Shown here one piece after another: positions 5,717-8,535 of a stretch of 8,535 nucleotides of DNA. Source of the DNA: Gammaproteobacteria bacterium (GTDB taxonomy: Bacteria; Pseudomonadota; Gammaproteobacteria; GRL18); assembly GCA_013139395.1 (NCBI GenBank), contig WTAX01000533.1:1-8535 (forward strand). Direction: 5' to 3'. A model generated the notes under the pieces. The model did not search any database. It saw nothing but the letters and a program-made list of their open reading frames with translations, and was not told the origin of the DNA. Made by a program: the position numbers and the translations under genes. Position 1 is the first letter of the stretch, and each line of letters begins with the position of its first letter.

Positions 5717-8535
5717 ATGTTTAATCGTATAATTGAATGGTCAGTGTGCAATCGTCTGTTGATCCTTATCGCACTGCTCGTTTTTGCTTTTGCCAGTTAT
5801 AGTGCCATTCCTAAATTAAATCTGGATGCTTTTCCAGATGTTACCAATGTTCAGGTTGCGGTCAATACCGAAGCACCTGGACTTGCTTCAGAAGAAGTGG
5901 AGCAATTGATCACCTTTCCTATTGAATCAGTTATGTATGCCTTACCTGATGTGGAAGAAGTGCGTTCTATTTCAAAAACAGGATTGTCCGGGATCACTAT
6001 TGTCTTTAAAGAAGGTACCGATATTTATTTTGCCCGGCAATTAGTTTTTGAGCGCCTGCAAAAAGCAAAAGAAATGATCCCCAATGGTGTGGGTACTCCT
6101 GAAATTGGACCCAACACCTCAGGTCTGGGACAAGTTTATCAGTATTTATTAGTGGCCGAACCCGGTTCCGGCTATGACTCAATGGCCTTGAGAAGTTTAA
6201 ATGACTGGGTTGTAAAACTATTATTAATGCCGATAGATGGTGTGACTGATGTTCTGTCATTTGGTGGTGAAGTCAAACAATATCAGGTCAATATCGATCC
6301 TTCAAAATTGCTTTCCTATAATCTTTCCCTCAATGACATGATTGAAAAAATCCAAAGCAGTAATAAAAATTCCGGCGGCTGGTATATGGACCGTGGTCAG
6401 GAACAGCTTGTGATCCGTGGAGTGGGCTGGTTAAGTAGTGGTACAAAAGGATTAAATGACATCTCGAATATTCCAGTGATGGAGCAGCATGGTGTTGTTG
6501 TTCGTGTAGGTGATCTGGCCAGAGTAGAATTTGGTCAGGAGATTAGGCAGGGTGCAGTTACCATGACCCGACGTACTAGTGATAACGGCATTGAAGCATT
6601 AGGCGAAGTGGTTTCAGGAATTGTATTAAAACGCATGGGCTCCAATACTAAAGCAACCATTGATGGTATTAATGAACGAGTTGAATTGATCCAGCAAGCC
6701 TTACCTGACGGAGTTAAGTTTGATGGCTTTTATGATCAGTCTGATCTCATTACAAAAGCCGTTAAAACAGTAGTAGATGCCTTATTGATGGCTTTTATTT
6801 TTATTATTATTACTCTGGCATTATTTCTGGTCAATCTACGAGCTACTTTTCTGGTTCTGATATCCATTCCTCTTTCAATAGGATTGGCATTAATGGTCAT
6901 GTCCTGGTTTGGTCTTTCAGCAAATCTGATGTCTCTGGGGGGGCTGGCAGTGGCCATTGGTATGCTGGTTGACGGCTCTGTGGTGATGGTAGAAAATATT
7001 TTTAAACATATCACTCATCCTGATCGCCAGCATGATGATGACGTTGCTGATCATATTGCTTTACATGATCCTGATCCCTATGATGTTCAGCATGATGATC
7101 ATGGTCTGGGTCTGCGCATCAAAGAAGCGGCAAAGGAAGTTGCCCGGCCGGTATTTTTTGCAGCCATGATTATTCTGGTGGTTTTTTCTCCTATTTTTAC
7201 CTTTGAAGGTGTTGAAGCAAAACTATTTCAACCCATGGCGATTAGTATCATGCTGGCCATTCTGGCTGCTGTTATTGTGGCCTTATTAGTCGTTCCCGCT
7301 CTGGCAACCTATCTGTTTAAAAAAGGTATCAGACAAAGACAAAGTCCGCTGTTAATGCCATTAGAATATCTCTACAAAAAAGCGCTAAGAGCAGCATTAA
7401 AAAGGCCGGCATTAATTATCATTGCATCTATAGTACTCTTTGCTTTTGCCGCTTCTACTGTACCTAAAATTGGTACTGAGTTTGTGCCCGAATTAGAAGA
7501 GGGCACAATCAACCTGAGAACTACGTTAGCACCGTCAGCCAGTTTGGAAACCTCCATTTCAGTTGCTAAAAAACTGGAAGAGCAATTAATGACTTTTCCT
7601 GAAGTGACTTATGCTCTGAGTCGAATTGGTCGTGCGGAAATCGGTGGTGATCCGGAACCGGTCAATAATATCGAAATCTATATTGGTTTAAAACCCATTG
7701 AAGAATGGACTTCTGCCAGTGATCGAATTGGCTTACAGGAACTAATGGAACATAAGCTGGAAATCCATCCCGGCTTGTTATTTAACTTTTCACAACCCAT
7801 TGCGACCCGTGTTGATGAACTCCTGTCAGGTGTTAAAGCGCAATTGGCGATTAAGTTAATTGGTAAAGAACTGCCAGTATTAGCTGAAAGAGGCAAGGCT
7901 ATTGAAGAACAGGTTAAACAGATTGCCGGTGCTGTTGATGTTGCCATGGAACAAATTGCAGGTGAAGCTCAATTAGTGATTCGTCCTGATCGCGCTGCGC
8001 TCTCTCGCTTTGGGATTTCTATCTCACAAGTCATGTCTCTGGTTGAACAAGGTGTTGGTGGTGCGAGTGCCGGACAAGTCATTCAAGGTAATGAACGTTA
8101 TGATATTTATGTTCGCTTACAGGAACAGTATCGCAACTCTGCACAAGCCATTAAAAATTTAAGAATTCAGGCGATTAATGGTGCCTGGGTAAGAGTCTCT
8201 GATGTGGCTCAGGTGCAAATTGAATCAGGCCCACCGCAGATACGCCGGGATGATGTACAACGCCGGGTAGTGATTCAGGCCAATGTACAAGGCCGTGATA
8301 TGGGCAGCGTGGTCAATGACATTAAGCAGGTAATTGCCGACAATGTTGATTTACCTGTGGGTTATAGTGTTGATATCGGTGGTCAATATGAAAATCAGCA
8401 GCGAGCACAGCATCGTTTAATGATTGTGGTGCCTGTTTCTATCGCCCTGATAGCTTTGCTGTTGTATTTTGCCTTTAATTCAGTAGGGCAGGCTCTGTTA
8501 ATATTGATTAACGTCCCACTGGCTTTGATAGGAGG
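5717..8535 (+). CDS. czcA: CzcA/CusA-family heavy-metal RND efflux pump, C-terminus beyond the window
   Basis: The frame is open from the ATG to the right edge: 939 codons of an expected ~1040. This is the proton-driven inner-membrane pump of the tripartite complex. TM1 lies at about 13-32; the first periplasmic porter/docking domain contains LDAFPDVTNVQV and APGLASEEVEQLITFPIE, hallmarks of the heavy-metal (HME) RND family. TM2-TM6 lie at about 352-532 and TM7 at 566-583. The second periplasmic domain carries DELLSGVK (700-707), and TM8 starts near 903; the rest is missing. TM4 reads A413-I-G-M-L-V-D419-G-S, with E426-N after VMV. D419 and E426 are kept, but the DFG aspartate I know from CzcA is replaced by AIG, as in CusA-like pumps, while DGS differs from CusA's DAA. 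The TM4-TM5 loop (431-462) has seven His and ten Asp. Metal efflux is near certain; substrate is not, with Zn/Cd/Co favoured. Confidence 0.93.
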   Translation, partial: MFNRIIEWSVCNRLLILIALLVFAFASYSAIPKLNLDAFPDVTNVQVAVNTEAPGLASEEVEQLITFPIESVMYALPDVEEVRSISKTGLSGITIVFKEGTDIYFARQLVFERLQKAKEMIPNGVGTPEIGPNTSGLGQVYQYLLVAEPGSGYDSMALRSLNDWVVKLLLMPIDGVTDVLSFGGEVKQYQVNIDPSKLLSYNLSLNDMIEKIQSSNKNSGGWYMDRGQEQLVIRGVGWLSSGTKGLNDISNIPVMEQHGVVVRVGDLARVEFGQEIRQGAVTMTRRTSDNGIEALGEVVSGIVLKRMGSNTKATIDGINERVELIQQALPDGVKFDGFYDQSDLITKAVKTVVDALLMAFIFIIITLALFLVNLRATFLVLISIPLSIGLALMVMSWFGLSANLMSLGGLAVAIGMLVDGSVVMVENIFKHITHPDRQHDDDVADHIALHDPDPYDVQHDDHGLGLRIKEAAKEVARPVFFAAMIILVVFSPIFTFEGVEAKLFQPMAISIMLAILAAVIVALLVVPALATYLFKKGIRQRQSPLLMPLEYLYKKALRAALKRPALIIIASIVLFAFAASTVPKIGTEFVPELEEGTINLRTTLAPSASLETSISVAKKLEEQLMTFPEVTYALSRIGRAEIGGDPEPVNNIEIYIGLKPIEEWTSASDRIGLQELMEHKLEIHPGLLFNFSQPIATRVDELLSGVKAQLAIKLIGKELPVLAERGKAIEEQVKQIAGAVDVAMEQIAGEAQLVIRPDRAALSRFGISISQVMSLVEQGVGGASAGQVIQGNERYDIYVRLQEQYRNSAQAIKNLRIQAINGAWVRVSDVAQVQIESGPPQIRRDDVQRRVVIQANVQGRDMGSVVNDIKQVIADNVDLPVGYSVDIGGQYENQQRAQHRLMIVVPVSIALIALLLYFAFNSVGQALLILINVPLALIG
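7007..7102 (+). other. czcA: His/Asp-rich TM4-TM5 loop of the RND pump
   Basis: Residues 431-462 contain histidines at 431, 434, 439, 446, 450, 459 and 462 and aspartates at 436, 440-442, 445, 451, 453, 456, 460 and 461. The codons for Gln-His-Asp-Asp are repeated identically at 7028-7039 and 7088-7099 (CAGCATGATGAT). By standard RND topology this loop faces the cytoplasm. Metal binding is inferred from composition. Confidence 0.7.

Noticed and set aside
6006..7947. Four minus-strand open frames of 61-92 codons opposite the RND pump
   Set aside because: They all lie antisense to a well-conserved coding frame and resemble no family.

Overview
The window looks like a chromosomal stretch from an AT-rich gammaproteobacterium. 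The evidence is a canonical Orn oligoribonuclease, an RsgA N-terminus of the Pseudomonas-like MAKRQLNRRQ type, and an orn/rsgA neighbourhood like that of many gammaproteobacteria. I cannot name a genus. No rRNA, tRNA, CRISPR array, insertion sequence or integrase is visible, and no stretch over 300 bases lacks a gene.

Left block (1-1675, minus strand). Three tightly packed genes read leftwards: an integral-membrane M48 (STE24-type) zinc protease, a small secreted mono-haem cytochrome c, and the first 33 codons of rsgA, which runs off the window. Gaps of 10 and 11 bases suggest one transcript. A 143-base divergent region separates it from orn on the plus strand (1819-2361). This block is housekeeping: RNA turnover, ribosome maturation, membrane protein quality control and a small redox protein.

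Right block (2447-8535, plus strand). This is a heavy-metal efflux operon: a small His-rich secreted CzcI-like protein, a CzcC-type outer membrane channel, a CzcB-type periplasmic adaptor with a His/Asp/Glu-rich N-terminal tail, and a CzcA-type RND pump whose last ~100 residues lie beyond the edge. Together C, B and A would form a proton-driven tripartite complex exporting metal cations across both membranes; the small protein would bind metal in the periplasm or modulate expression. Zn/Cd/Co-type ions are more likely than Cu/Ag, because the binding tracts are His/Asp-rich without Met clusters and the pump has a CzcA-like DELLSGVK stretch. The TM4 signature is nevertheless not classical CzcA (AIG in place of DFG), so the substrate is uncertain.

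Points of interest are nested AT-rich inverted repeats just upstream of a good sigma70-like promoter before the CzcI-like gene, a second dyad between that gene and czcC, a 24-base His/Asp repeat in the adaptor, and a His/Asp-rich loop in the pump predicted to face the cytoplasm. No metal-responsive regulator gene is present. I do not see a wholly new system; this is a variant of a known one with unusual metal-binding decoration.
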